Assembly: GCA_030867875.1 (NCBI GenBank)
Contig: JAOWCC010000553.1
Location: 893,001-957,000, forward strand
Direction of reading: 5' to 3'
DNA from: Actinernus sp. WN-2022
Lineage: Eukaryota > Cnidaria > Anthozoa > Actiniaria > Actinernidae
Length of the DNA: 64,000 nucleotides
Within the stretch, counting starts at the first letter, position 1. The number at the start of each line of letters is the position of its first letter. A program made the translations under genes and the position numbers. Under the pieces are notes generated by a model. It was not told where the DNA came from. It searched no databases and worked only from the letters and a program-made list of their open reading frames with translations. Of this stretch, positions 10,730-22,679 are shown in pieces.

Positions 10730-13212
10730 TTAGTCATCGTTTTCGCCATGTTCGGTTAGGTCTGGCGCAACCGAATTCGCACAACTTTGCCCTCTGCATA
10801 CACCACATGCAGCTGAGCAGTCCAGCCCATGTTTCTTGCATGAACATCTCTGCGTGTTGCAGTCAGATCTACAGTTACACCTGATAACCTCTAAAAACGA
10901 CTCATGAACTGCTAGCAGGTCAGTTCTTATTGGAAGCAGTTTTCCGTCCGCTAACCTCCACCCCCAGGCTTGTGGCTGAAGCGCTACACCTTTCCACTGC
11001 TGCACCTGGTGGTACACCCTTAGACTGTGATAAGAAGCGGCTGCAGATGTTGGTGGAAGACATTCACACTGCACAAAGGTGGTTCCTGTTGCGATCTTTT
11101 GGCAAAATCTGATATAACTTAATGAATCTAGAGTTTCACAAGACCTGCCATTGTACAGACAAACGAAGGCTTTCTCTCCCGCTAGAATGATATCATCCTT
11201 TGTGACAGCTCGACGATTGAAAACTTCACCTTGCTCGTGAAATAGTGCATCCGTCGTGATTTTCTTGAGCGCTACTCCTTTACCAATGCCATTTAATCTC
11301 GAAGTCGTGTCACATCCAAGAACTGCGTGCGGAAATAAAATATTTGCGCATGTATCCAAGCCCATGCATTGCAGACTTGGTTTTCTTGATATTCCAAATC
11401 CTTCTAGTCGTCGATCTTTGCTTTGGCTGAGGAATGAAAAAACAGATCGCGTGCATTTATCTCTACGTGATGACAAAGCAGGACTAGTAGGTCCGTGTCA
11501 TCTCCAACCAGAAAAGTAGTGATTGTTCTGGCAGACTGAATGTCGGCTTGGACGATCGACAGGTCTGCGTCTCCTGCAGTGTGGATAGTATTGCACCCTG
11601 ATAGCTGCAGTTTCTCCCCATGTAGATTTATGAACCGTTGTTTGTTCGCCATATTCCCCAGTAATTCCTCCTTCTTCAGCTTCAGGACCATGTTACAATC
11701 AAAGTTCACTGTCGGACTAGAGGTGTCTGTTCTTCCCTGATGCGCGCAATCCTTTGTGGATGGGCCGTCCTCGTATCCATCGAAGACTACTGTAGCTTTG
11801 TCGTATCTGTGGGTCACGTACTGTACATAGAGTAAGAGAATATCACTGTATGTAAGGCCATTTGGCCACGTAACGCGATGAAGCAGTGCACCACCATCAA
11901 GAACATAGTGAACATTTCCTGTAGGCCCAGCCGTCTGGTCATTCTTCGTACGGGTCCAAATTGCGTCTGCCAATACAGCCTTGTTAGCTTGCCGTGGAAG
12001 AAGCGAGGAATCGAATAAAGCTGGTGGGTAACTGCACATTTCGAACTTGAAAAACGATTGGGAGTTTTCGTACCGTCCTCCTGTCGCAACGAAACTCGGT
12101 CTCTGAAATAATAGTTGCGGATCCACCTGAACATTGCCTTCACTAAACTTGCCTCCGATTGAGGCAAGTTTTAAGCTGATGTCCTTGCCAACAAAAATAT
12201 GCTTCAAAAAGTGTTGAAGTAACTTAGTAATGAACTCCAAACCTGGTCAATGGAAGACATTTCCTCACTCGATGGGCAATCACTACTTGAAACATCTAAA
12301 TTCTTGATATCAGTATTGATTAGTTTTGCTGCCGTCTCAACAATCCTTGCTTTCTCTACTTCATAATCATCTATCTTTGGCTGCTTATAGAATTCGTTTA
12401 TTATCGATGCCGCTGTCCTCTAGAAAGTTACGACGCTTTGTTTCCTCACAGTCGTCGTCAATATTTTTTCCCTAAAATGTTCTTGCAACTTTGCTTTCAT
12501 ATACACAACACTATATGGTTGCTCTCCAGTTCCCTCGAGGTACTCCTGCATCTTGTTAGTAAGATCAATGATTGTGATTTGTTCCTCGTCACTCTCTTCA
12601 AGGAACTGTACTGTGCATTTTGAAGAACGCTGTGCATTTTGCCGTGTCCATAGGCTGTCCCTTTAGCCGCTTTGAGCCTGTATCAGAGGTTGCATCGCTG
12701 CCAAGTTTTCTTGGGACCTGCTTTCCGGTACGAAAGTGAACGCTACACGCTTGGTGATATACTGCATCTGCAGCATGTAGGTCCTGTGCATACTCTAGTC
12801 TCCCTCGGACTGTTTCTGCCCATTCATCGTTTCTTGCTTTGCAGGTTTCGTTTATGGAATCTTGAAAGTCCTTTGTTCGTACAGGAATAACATCATATCC
12901 TCTTTTTCGACCATCATACTTAGCGGGTTGGCCGCAAAAGAAACAGTGTTCTTTCCAGATAAATCGGGCCGTGGCAGACCGTCGACTGATAAATGTATTT
13001 TCTTCCTGACTTACTTTGGGATTCATTTTTCTTGGCCTGCAGAAATTACGACGGCAACTCTGATGGACACTCTGGCCAACTTTTGTGTGAATGTTTCTGT
13101 CATCAAGTGTTTCACTTATTAGACGATTGATACTATCACACCCTTTTTGAGTCAACACGGCGGTAGGTTGACCATCGTTTAATGCCTCACCACAGAAACA
13201 ACACTTCTCCAT
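10730..13212 (-). pseudogene. Broken gene: double zinc finger, PIN/FEN-like nuclease, CXC domain
   Basis: Four minus-strand segments read as one protein in order. The first, 13212-12598, has two finger-like units: CCFCGE...HQSCRRNF, then CFFCGQ...HQACSVHF. The frame shifts near 12600 and continues through 12240 with a TAG at 12420-12422. The segment 12240-11404 contains GDADLSIVQ and LVGDDTDLLVLL, the acidic-residue pattern of PIN/FEN-like nucleases. After a frameshift near 11425 comes LGCDTTSRLNGIGKG, as in the helix-hairpin region of such nucleases. The C-terminus (11476-10730 frame) has CNCRSDCNTQRCSCKKHG, a Tesmin/TSO1-like CXC motif that binds DNA. I recall multi-copy uncharacterised invertebrate proteins of this type. 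At least three lesions make this copy non-functional. It may be the transposase-like gene of the surrounding TIR element; that is inference. Confidence 0.65.
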
Positions 13213-14214
13213 TATGTATTGTGACTGAACGCCTCCTGGTACACCAGATTCACTTGGATAAAATAATTGAGATTTTTGTTTGATTATTTGTGAATTTTAT
13301 TAGCCTGGTATTCCATCGCCAGAAATTCGAGACATTGAGTCCTAATAGTATATAGAGGGTAGACATAGCCTATATCGTACATAGGGACACAATAATGCAG
13401 GATACATAAAGTACCAACATGTCATTGAGTAATACCGCTTATTAGAATTTTATCGCAGACTCATTATATCTTTTGATCCGTTTAGGACCTACTTTCCAAA
13501 AGGAATAATTAGCTTGAATAACTGCTGGCTGTTTAAACAAACACGCTGCAGTTTCTATAGTAGGAAAAGGAATAATTGAAAATGGACTGTACATTTTTTG
13601 CTAAGGTTGTAGATTTGCAGCAGATACATTTATAAACTGTTATCTGCATGTTTTTACTGGGAATCGTTTAATGTCCACTGTAATAAATCCGAATTTTTAT
13701 GCTTCCCCTAAAATCAAAGAAAGGAATCGTCAAAGTTTATTACTTGGCTTTGAAAATATTAAAACTGAATTGATAATATCTATAGAAATAATGCCATGAC
13801 CGCATATTTTTACGACTGTACCGTATTTCATGAGAAATAGGGAAAATGTTTACGATCTCCATACATTTATCTGTCAATTTTCATGACCCATTTCACACAG
13901 TGAACAGGGGTCAAATATGTGTTGCGAAATACCAGGTCTCGAATTTCTGGCGATGCACCTGTTACATCAACACGCGAGTCGTAATATCGCCCGGCGCACG
14001 CGATGTATGAAGAAATCGATACATGATTCCCGTTAATAAGATACAGAGGATGCAGCGACACGATGTATATATATATATGGGTCTGTTCAAATCCATTTTA
14101 TTTCATAATAATTCAATTTACAACATTGTTTTATCTGCATAGATATTTGTTTTGCTTGGTTGATTGCCTTTAAAGGCAAAACAAAACATTTTAATATTTG
14201 TTTTACTTGAGCCA

Positions 14215-14414
14215 TGACTTTTCTCGACGCGGGTACCCTGTGGTGATAGCTCGAAATCATGTAATGCCAAATTTGAGCATGTTCCACCACACGGATTTTG
14301 GGGGATTTTTAGTATGTTACTAAGTGGACCACTATCTATCATTTGGCGGTGAGAAATATTATGTTGCAATTTGTTTGAGATTGACCATAAAAAAATCGTA
14401 GGATGACTGGACTA
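14215..14414 (-). repeat. Right TIR of the candidate element
   Basis: Inverted counterpart of 9905-10065, about 200 bp. It holds the GCCAAATGATAGATAGTGGT block in place and ends outwardly with GGATGACTGGACTA. Confidence 0.75.
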
Positions 14415-15813
14415 GAAGTTCTCGCTGCTTTCACAACCAGAAAAGTGGTACTGCGGTTATTCGATTGTTCTTTCCAATTCAGCGCGTGAACCAAAAGTGA
14501 TCGAATCTCAAGGAAATTTATTAGCGCGCAAAAGAAAAAAAGAGATGAAACTTATCAAGGTACTTTCCCCTCTAGTTTGTGTCTGAGTTTGTGTTGTGTT
14601 TACAGCCGATCCGTGCCTAGCAACGGCTCCTGTGCCTAGCAACGGCTCCTGTGCCTAGCAATATGCTACGAGCATCAAGCTACATAATTTTAACGGTTTC
14701 ACTCCCCGCCTTTTCTATCCCCTTCGGAGCTCGCTCGGCACTACGTGCTTCTTCGGAACTCGTTCAGCCCTCGTGAGCGCGAGCGCCAACATTATTTAGG
14801 GTCAGTGGAAAGTCGCATTGTAATAAAGGATTTCAAGATGGCGGCTAAACCTGGAAGAGATCGTGAGTGAAACAAAACAGGTAAGTCTGCCATCGCCCTT
14901 GGTTAATATGGGGAAATAAAAGTGGAAGAATTCTGGAGTGATTTAAAGACTGCAGGTTAAAACATACACAAGAAAATGACAAGGCAAGTTGTAACCATAT
15001 TCGATCGAATTAAAGTTGCGATTATGTATTTATGAAAATCTGAAGTTTTGCTTCAAGTACGAGCGTTTATGAACTCCAACAAAAAAATATTCTCTTTTTT
15101 CAGAAGTTTGGCATTACAACCGTTTATGAACTCGGACAAAAGATTTTCTAATTATTTTTTGTATTTTTCAAAAAAGGTTTTTTCCTCAATTCAAGCTTCA
15201 AAACTTATACACGGGTCTTTACGGTACCACTTCGGTTCCGAAATGTTGTTTCAAACTCAGGTGTATTGCTTTTAGAAATTCGAGCGATGCGAACTGTAAA
15301 CGGATCATTAGATTCCAATCGTTTACAAAAGCGTTCTTGTATGACTTGAGTTTAAATACTGTTAGTTTTTTGAAGACTTCGATGCTTCTCATTTTCACTT
15401 TGCCATGCGAAGTTTCTTGTAACTTCGTGGCCCTTCGAATTCTCCGGTCGTATTAGTATTACTCCACCAACGAATAATCCACTTTGGTTCCGAAATGTTT
15501 TTCCAAACTCAGGTCTATTGCTTTTAGAGCCAAGCGATGCAATACAGTAAACATGGAATTTCACGCCGGTGTCGTGTGCGTTCTAGCCTGCTACAGCAGA
15601 CGTACTTATTCATTCTCAAAAATTCGAAGATAGTTTTTTATTTCTTCGAATTTATGAGGATGAAAAACTACGTCTGCTATAGAAGGCTATGTGCGTTCGG
15701 GCCTGTTCTCTTTATCTCGTATTCTCGAGGCTTAGTAACCTGGCACTTTGGACACCAGGTATCTTGTAACGAAGCGCGTGAGCTAAAGAGCAGGTAGCAT
15801 TTTGAAATCGAGA
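14415..15813. other. No supported gene; short repeats
   Basis: A 19-24 bp unit, TGCCTAGCAACGGCTCCTG, is tandemly repeated about three times at 14607-14662. GGTTCCGAAATGTTGTTTC with AAACTCAGGTGTATTGC at 15234-15290 recurs diverged at 15482-15540. Open frames here are short and AT-rich. Confidence 0.5.
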
Positions 15814-16130
15814 ATGAACCCTTTTGCGATGTTTATAGCAATGAATCTTTGAAAGGATTTGAGTACTTCTGTGAAGTTTACAGAGCATAATTTTTGTTCT
15901 ACGCTTGTTTATATTGGTGAAAATGTGACCTTTCCTAACCCAAAACCGCGTTAGGTAAAGACTGGCGAATCCGTTCCTTTACGCGGTTTTGGGTCAGGAA
16001 AGGTCACATTTTCACCATTACAAACAAGCGTAGAACAAAACGTATTATCTGTAAACCAAAACTTTCTTTTGCAGAAGTACTGAAAACCCTTTCAAAGATT
16101 CATAGCTATAAAAATTGAAAAAGGGCTCAT
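15814..16130. mobile_element. Palindromic foldback/MITE-like element
   Basis: The two halves are imperfect reverse complements over about 140 bp each. GTTCTACGCTTGTTTATATT and GGTGAAAATGTGACCTTTCC on the left pair with GGAAAGGTCACATTTTCACC and ACAAGCGTAGAAC on the right. The outer parts (TGAATCTTTGAAAGG against CCTTTCAAAGATTCAT) also pair. The loop is about 30 bp near 15955-15985. No coding capacity. Confidence 0.8.
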
Positions 16131-16295
16131 ATGCACAGGATTCTATGAACGGGATCAAAATAATGACTAGACGAAATATTACAAGTGGTTTTATCTCGTG
16201 TTTCTCAGTTCTTGTTTTCCCTGAATTCCCTTTAAGACTTGGATTCATAGCAACATACGAAGCAACACAGATTTAAGTGTAAACTATTTTTATTT

Positions 16296-16460
16296 AAGCA
16301 ATATAACACGCTTTCCATGTCTTTGTTCTCTTATTTTAACACGCGGGATATGTTGGGAGAACAAAGAAAAAGTTGAACATCACGAGCCGCTAGGCGAGTG
16401 ATTTTCAAGTTTTTCTGCGTTTTTCTGCGTTCTCATGGAAAGCGTGTTATATTGCTTTTA
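16296..16460. mobile_element. Small MITE-like element with 25-bp inverted ends
   Basis: AAGCAATATAACACGCTTTC then CATG at the left is mirrored by CATGGAAAGCGTGTTATATT then GCTT at the right, 165 bp apart. The core is non-coding. No clear target duplication is seen. Confidence 0.7.
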
Positions 16461-16715
16461 TAAAATAACGACAACATCAAACAACATATAAAGGAGACAA
16501 TATTTTTATTACGCGCGATCACCACACAGATTCTCCCAACCGTATCCAAAATCATCATAGCAAAGCGCTACAAGTTCACAAACGGCCAAAACCACGAAGC
16601 TAGAGCTGCAAAAACATAGAAAAGTTTTACGGAAGTTACTTTCTAGCCAAAGTCTTCTCTAGGAACTTCAACTGTTCGTTAGAAAAGTTGTGAACAAAAC
16701 TGCTAAAGTGCGATT

Positions 16716-17857
16716 TTATTCTCTGAAGTGAATCTCCAACTTCTGAATTGAGCAATGCGAAAACATGCTGCCAACTTCGACGTTTCTCTCCGTTTGGTTG
16801 GACGTTTTGCTCTGGTTCATCAGAGTTGTGAACACACTTGGTTGTTGAACTACACCAACGACTTGGGTTGGATGTGACTGTGTTTGACTGCTGAAACTGC
16901 CAAGAGCTACCGACAAAACATCACTGCACTGAAGGAGACTATCCGAACTTGGTCGGCTATGGTAGCTCTTTAGGTTTGACTCATTTCGATGGCCTGAAAT
17001 GGCCATTATCTGCCGGTCTGCCAGCCCTGCTTCCGACCACAATGTAATTGCAGTGGCTCTAACTGAATGGTTAGTGTAGATTTGGGACAGGCCTGAATAC
17101 ATACTGATCTCTTTCATCATACTAGCCAGTTTGTTTACGCCGAGTGGTCGGTACTCATACCAAATACAGTCATCTGCCTCTGGAGTCCAGTTTCGCTTCG
17201 GGTACTGGAACAGGGCTTCGCAATCGGGATGAAGCTTTGAAATGTATTTTTCAAGGGATGTATAGCCATCTGTAGCAGAAGGAGTTTTGTACATCCGGCC
17301 ATGCTTTTCAAAGCTCTGGATATCGGCGATGCCGCCCGGGTGATTCTTGGTGGACTCTTCGTGAGTCATGGAGACAAATAGACGCCCGCTCGCATCGGTG
17401 TTAAAGGCAAAGCTTGTTTTCTTTAAACTTCGCTGGCCTTCTCTACCTCGGCGGCACCAGTAAAGGGGTGTGTGAAACCATACATTTCGCAAGAGCCCTA
17501 GCGGATTTGAAGGTAGGAGTGTTGTGCCTGATTTTAACTTTTCCAGGTCTTCTTTTTCTATCGCTGGCTTATGTTTCACGTTTTCTTTGTCTTCCTGCTT
17601 GAGCTGCTTGATTTTTGCATCCAGCATCTTATTAGAGCCGGCGAATGCTGGACTTATTGATATTTTTATTCCTCTGTTCAGAGGAGGGCCATTAAGATAT
17701 CTCTCGACTGCATATCGTAGTGCCAAAGGTGTTGAGCGGCCGTAGTTTTCGCCTTTTTTATTTCTTGCCTCTGCATACAATTGGCGCAAGGTCATGTCAA
17801 GCTCATTGTCGTCCATCTCCGCTAATTTTCTGTTGTATCCTCTCTCCTTGCACCATT
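16716..17857 (-). CDS. Crypton-type tyrosine recombinase, exon 2
   Basis: This exon follows a TTTTTTCTTGCAG acceptor (minus strand) and encodes about 380 residues ending at a stop at 16716. The catalytic core resembles the DUF3504/Crypton tyrosine recombinases. There is an Arg-rich block WCRRGREGQRSL for the first catalytic arginine. HSVRATAITLWSEAG gives the H-x-x-R box, GHRNESNLKSYHSR supplies the second His position and the candidate nucleophile Tyr. Such enzymes cut and join DNA through a phosphotyrosine intermediate. Joined to exon 1 the frame is open for 460 residues with no lesion, so this could be a complete element or a domesticated copy. Cryptons lack inverted repeats, so its borders cannot be seen. 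Confidence 0.8.
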
Positions 17858-18105
17858 CTGCAAGAAAAAATATATATATATTACAATTCATGCCATTTTT
17901 CTTAAAGGTGACGCAGCTTTATCTTTTTTGTAGCTAGAATTTCATGCAAATATTGAGTATTCATGCAACAGTGTAAAACTGTGTCAAAGCGACCAAAAAG
18001 CCATTTTAGCAATTTCATTTGTAGTTTGTTTTGTGTAGCTTTTCTAGCTTGAGCGTTGCTCGAGTGTAGCATTTCTAGCTTTAATTTGATCTGAAAGTCA
18101 CTAAC

Positions 18106-18346
18106 CTTCCACAACAGAAATTCCCCATTTCGTGGCATATTTCGTCCTCTGAGTTTGAGCGCTCTCGATAATTTCATTGAGATCTTCCGTCTCCAGCTCG
18201 GCAAACCTACTTTTCTTATTCGCCGATGCTTCAATGTTGCCGTCATCTTTCTCTAAACCACCTTCAGAAGTTACAGTTTCTCCACATCCTTGAAGAAAGT
18301 CCATTTTCAGCTCAAAGTTTGGTAATTCGTCGTCTTGAAATTCCAT
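18106..18346 (-). CDS. Crypton-type tyrosine recombinase, exon 1
   Basis: The first exon starts at the ATG of MEFQDDELPNFE (18346); an upstream in-frame start at 18394 is possible. It ends at a GTTAGT donor after GTTGTGGAAG. The phase, one base over, matches exon 2, giving VVE joined to EWCKERGYN. The end of exon 1 (RFAELETEDLNEIIESAQT) corresponds to the N-terminal DNA-binding helices seen before the catalytic core in Crypton-like recombinases. The intron is 248 bp, with normal GT-AG ends. Confidence 0.75.
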
Positions 18347-18399
18347 TTTTTTAACGCCGTCGGGGCTTCGGCTAACCCAAAAGAACGAGTACATTTTTT

Positions 18400-19373
18400 A
18401 CTGTCTTTGGCCGCTTATAACAACACGGCTATCAGCCAATCAGAGCGCGCGTACCATTTGGGTTATTTTATAATACAGATTATAGTTATACTTCAGACAG
18501 ATCCCTTCGAGTTATTTTCAAGGAACGCTCAACTACACTATCAGCTGGAGCTTTATGTTGTTATGGGAACATGGAAATTAGGTGCACGTGGATATTAACA
18601 GCACAAAGAATTACCACAGCCCTGCATTCTTTCAGAATGAAAATTGGAAGCGCCATACTTTTTGTTACAACAACGTGCGAGTCTGAGCGTGAGTAGAATT
18701 CAAAGATCGAACTAAAAAGCCATCGACATACTGTTGGAATGACTAATATATTTCTGGATCGTCATCAGAAACGTTTCCGTGCTAGTTAAAACTTTTCCAC
18801 AAACCGTTAGCTCTTCAAGCCAAATCGTTAAGATGATCTCAGAAAGCGTTAGCTTTTCAAGGCACCCTGTTTAAATGATTCGCAAAAGCGTCAACAAACC
18901 GTTAGCTACTCGTTAGAATTTGCCCGTTCAACGGAAAAGCGTTAGTGTACGTTTTCGTGTGTGAGGTCACATATCAGTATACATGGTGACAATTGACGTG
19001 AAGAAGTCGGCAGTCTCCGAAATATACTAGTCGGCGAATAACTTCTGTAGAGAGTTTTTTTTTAGATATAAAAGTAGTTTGTGATAAAGAAATGATGGAC
19101 GTACTTATTATTTTTCGCAGTTTACGTCATTGGTCCTCGTGTTAGCCTGCGAGCTAAAGATTTACTTTCTTTCCATAAAATCAACAAAAAAAATACAAAA
19201 TTAAAACAAACTACAACTGGTATTATTATCGTTTTCATAGAATTGCGACCTCTTGTCTGTAAAATACGTTTTAACCACGACCGTCAACCAAACGAGTCAA
19301 ACAAGGTACATTGTACATCTAACGAAGTAAAAGCTGGTTTGAAAATATCCTATTGATAGCATTTTTTTAACTT
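18400..19373. other. No supported gene
   Basis: AT-rich sequence between the Crypton gene and the next exon set. A motif with AAACCGTTAGCT occurs several times at 18795-18960. I see no ORF with a recognisable domain. Confidence 0.5.
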
Positions 19374-22101
19374 CTATAATTTTACCTTGTCACTTGCAAC
19401 ATACATCTGATAGCATGCTTTCTTCCACTCTGTGGTACATGGCGGCCTTTTGTCTAATTCCATGTCTTTTCTTGCCATACTGTACAGCCACTCTCGGCAA
19501 GAATGTACCCTAGACAACCAATTTGTTGTCATGCTCCCTTTGTTGTTGACGTTATGCATTGCAGCCAGTCGACGAATTTGTTCTGCTTTTAGTCCATATC
19601 TATCCAGATTTTTTCGAATTCCTTTTTGTGGGTATCACTCACTTGTGACACCTCAGAAAAAAGCATACGGAAAAAAACCAATATCGTGCGAAATTGCCGA
19701 TAGACAGTAATATGAGAAAAAGACTGGCTGCTCAATGACACGGTAAGATCGCAAGCTTTGAAGACAAAATAATACATTTACCGACAAGGGTTTTTAGAAT
19801 TTGTTTAATTGGATCTGTTGCTTTGATCGCGCCCTCGCACAGATCGAGCAATGTCAGTCCTAATTTTGAGCATGCTCTTTTCATACCACTCGTACCAATA
19901 TAAAAGTTTTCTCTTTCGTTCAGAGCACGTTCTATTTTTTTTGTGTTCATTGCAGTTTTTTCTAGGAAAAAAATATATACAAAGTATACAGAGACATTTG
20001 CTAAAAAGAGATTGGATACAAAGAAAAAGAAACTGTTAGTAAAAGTAGTATAAAAAACCAGTACCTTCCTGTAAGCCATTAGACAATGCCTGCTGCCAAT
20101 GACAGTAATGCAGCAACCTTTCAGGGCCTCTTTGTTGATAAGGTTGGTCCTGTCGATATCCGCAATAGCTATCCAAGGTTGTTCAGGTTGGTTTTTCGCA
20201 GATGTCGGTGCCCTTGTTAACTCTTCCTCGATCTTTCGGATGTGTTCCACGTTTGTCTCTGTCAAGCCACGCTGGTGGCCAAGTCTCACTCAGAGTAGAC
20301 ACTTTCACATGTATGTGTCCTATAAAACAAAGTATTCTTTTCTTACCTCGAAGAACAATATTACTCCAAGCAGGGTGTAGAAGGGGTTCTGCTTAATACG
20401 TGAATCAGATTAAACAAAATGCGATTCATGAAAACAGATAAAATGTTACCACGATTCGTTAAGTTTTGGTCAGGTGTGATGCGTGGTCTACTTACATCAT
20501 TGGTCATCTGACTCGCAATTTCGCAATAAACCGATGATTAATATTAAGGTGATTTGGGATTGGGACCCCATTTGTGACCCTGATGGAGCCATAGTAGACC
20601 TTATATGAATAAATAGTCACATCTTAGAACAGTCGGGGCATTCTTGAAAATATGGTTATCCTATATTTTTCTCAAACTTAACTGAATCTTATATAAATAA
20701 ATAATTGTCTTATAAATATGATTCCTGCCTTCTTTGGAACTTCTTTGTTTGTAATAATTAGCTGAAATGATTTTAGGTGTGCCACCGGACTAGAGAATTA
20801 TAATTACCAAAGTAGTGTGCAGCAATTCTGAGGTTAAATCGGTTCGTTCAGCATCAAAATCTCTGATGTCGAACCAGATTTTTGTAGTTCCGGAGGCTGC
20901 ACATTGGTCTTTAAGTGACACCTGTCAACGAAGCATGTCAAGTTAATGAGAACATAGTCATTATTGGCGACAGTGTTATTAACTCTAATGACTATGCGAG
21001 GCACACGTTGGAGTAATTCTATTTGGCAACGATTTTGCTTGTTTATAAACGTTAAACGAAGCTTGCCTCGCACGTATAATTAACGTTGCTGACATAGGTA
21101 CACTGACGTCCAAAAAGATTTCAACGCTTACCGGGATATATCCTACAAGTGTAGTATTAATTGTTGTTGTTTATGATAAAGAAAGAGTGTGTTTGGTGGT
21201 AGTGACGTTTGTTTAGTTACATAGGACGGTCTTAACCAGGAAATAATTAGCGCAATGGGTGAGTATAATGTATTGAATACATGCACTTCAACGCAACTGG
21301 TATGATTTGTTAAAATTACTATTCTATACTGAAAGTTTAACCTAGATGTTGTTAGGAAATAAATTTATGAAGAAAGGCTTTCGAGTACCAATTCCAGTCG
21401 TCATGACGTAAAACTCACTAAAGAACTTTTCGGCGTTACAAGCGCATCGTGTTTTAACGGCTCCCTAGCAGGTATATAGTGTCTAGGATAAGGGGGAAAA
21501 ATATGAAGAAAGGGATTTCAAGTATCTACTCCAGTCTTCGCGAAGTAAAAGTCACTAAAACGTTTCGGTGGTACAAGCGCGTCGTGTTTTGACGGCTTGG
21601 TAGCATCCCGAATAGTTATTATGCTCGAAGTGCTTCTTTGACTTTGATAAATGATAAATGGCTTTTAGCCACTGCATTGTACCTGCTACAAACTCGTCAA
21701 AATGAAAAGAAAAATATTACTTCCCTATTTCACTTCCCCTTTTCAAATATTTTTGGACGGTAGTGTATACATATGAACACTTACACAGTGTGACAGCACT
21801 CATAAGTCGACAAATAAACAATACTAATAGTCACAAAGTGGACTGCTTACAAACGCCCTGTAAAAAGAGGTGTTCTTACCAAAATAAGGTACTTGTTTCC
21901 TTCTCTTACATGTGGCTCCTTCATTTCTTTGACTTGTTCTGTCAAACTTACATTCTTCGTCTTAAGACGGGTACCACCATTAACCTTGATGAAGACTCGG
22001 TCTTCTTCTGTAAATTGTAGCCACCAGGGACCTCTTGGGGCATCTTCAGATGTTGACATGCTTTTCACGTATCCATTTATCGTACGGTATAGTGACGGCA
22101 T
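19374..22101 (-). CDS. Unrecognised multi-exon gene (exon set, low certainty)
   Basis: Several minus-strand frames end or start at plausible splice sites. The first, 22101-21881, starts with ATG (MPSLYRTINGYVKS...) and ends at a GTAAGA donor. An acceptor ACAG near 20920 opens VSLKDQCAASGTTKIWFD in compatible phase. The frame 20289-20065 (TNVEHIRKIEEEL...PWIAIADIDR) ends at a GTACTG donor after AYRK. The exon about 19960-19780 holds KKIERALNERENFYIG and ends at GTAAATG. A last piece (KAEQIRRLAAMHNVNNKG...KKACYQMYVAS) ends at 19374. Residue composition looks coding, but I recognise no domain and have not verified that all pieces join. It may be a host gene or an element gene. Confidence 0.3.
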
Positions 22102-22252
22102 CGTTCAGTTTGTTGGACAGCAAGTCTCAAAGCAATAATGGCTGAATAATAGGAGGTGAAGATGGCAGTCCAACATAACAGTTTAGGTGCCATCAACCTC
22201 TTTTTTCGCGTGTGCACCTGGTCATTATGCTATTTCTACGCTGAAATTTAGC

Positions 22253-22325
22253 TACTATGATATCGCAAACCAGGTACTATGATACCAGGTACTATAACTA
22301 CGATATCACAAACCAGGTACAGAAA
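22253..22325. repeat. Short repeats ACTATGATATC / AACCAGGTACTA
   Basis: AACCAGGTAC, ACCAGGTACTAT and CTAYGATATCRCAAACCAGG recur two to three times within 70 bp. Confidence 0.6.
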
Positions 22326-22679
22326 AGGATACCAGTTTCCAACGTTTCGATTGACTCAATATTAACTTCTTCCGAGCAGGATGAGTTAAGTTTGATTTTG
22401 CCTTTCTTAATGCCACAGAAGATCTCTCGCTGGCAGTCCTAAATAATCATTTTAAATACTTTGTTAAATTTCGCCATAAAAGGCTTTCTTGCTTTTAAAA
22501 GGAAATATGTGCCCATCTTGACAAGTGCGGCAAAGATAACAAACTAAAAGAAACCTACAAGCTATGCTAAAGTGGTATACAATCATCAGTTACACTTGAT
22601 AGTCTGTCAAATTCCTACAATAAGGTACATGTACATACGCATGCATAATATTTACAGTATCAAAACCAATAAAATGTAC

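Larger units (their letters stand above)
9905..14414 (-). mobile_element. Candidate DNA transposon with long TIRs enclosing a PIN/CXC gene
   Basis: Long inverted repeats face each other at 9905-10065 and 14215-14414. Both outer ends begin TAGTCCAGTCATCCTACG. The bases immediately outside are GAA on both sides (9902-9904 and 14415-14417), a possible 3-bp target duplication. The only sizeable coding region between them is the broken gene at 10730-13212. The enclosed length, 4.5 kb, suits a one-gene transposon. I do not recognise the terminus as belonging to a known superfamily. The caution is that the repeats could instead be two copies of a separate short repeat in opposite orientation. Confidence 0.5.
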
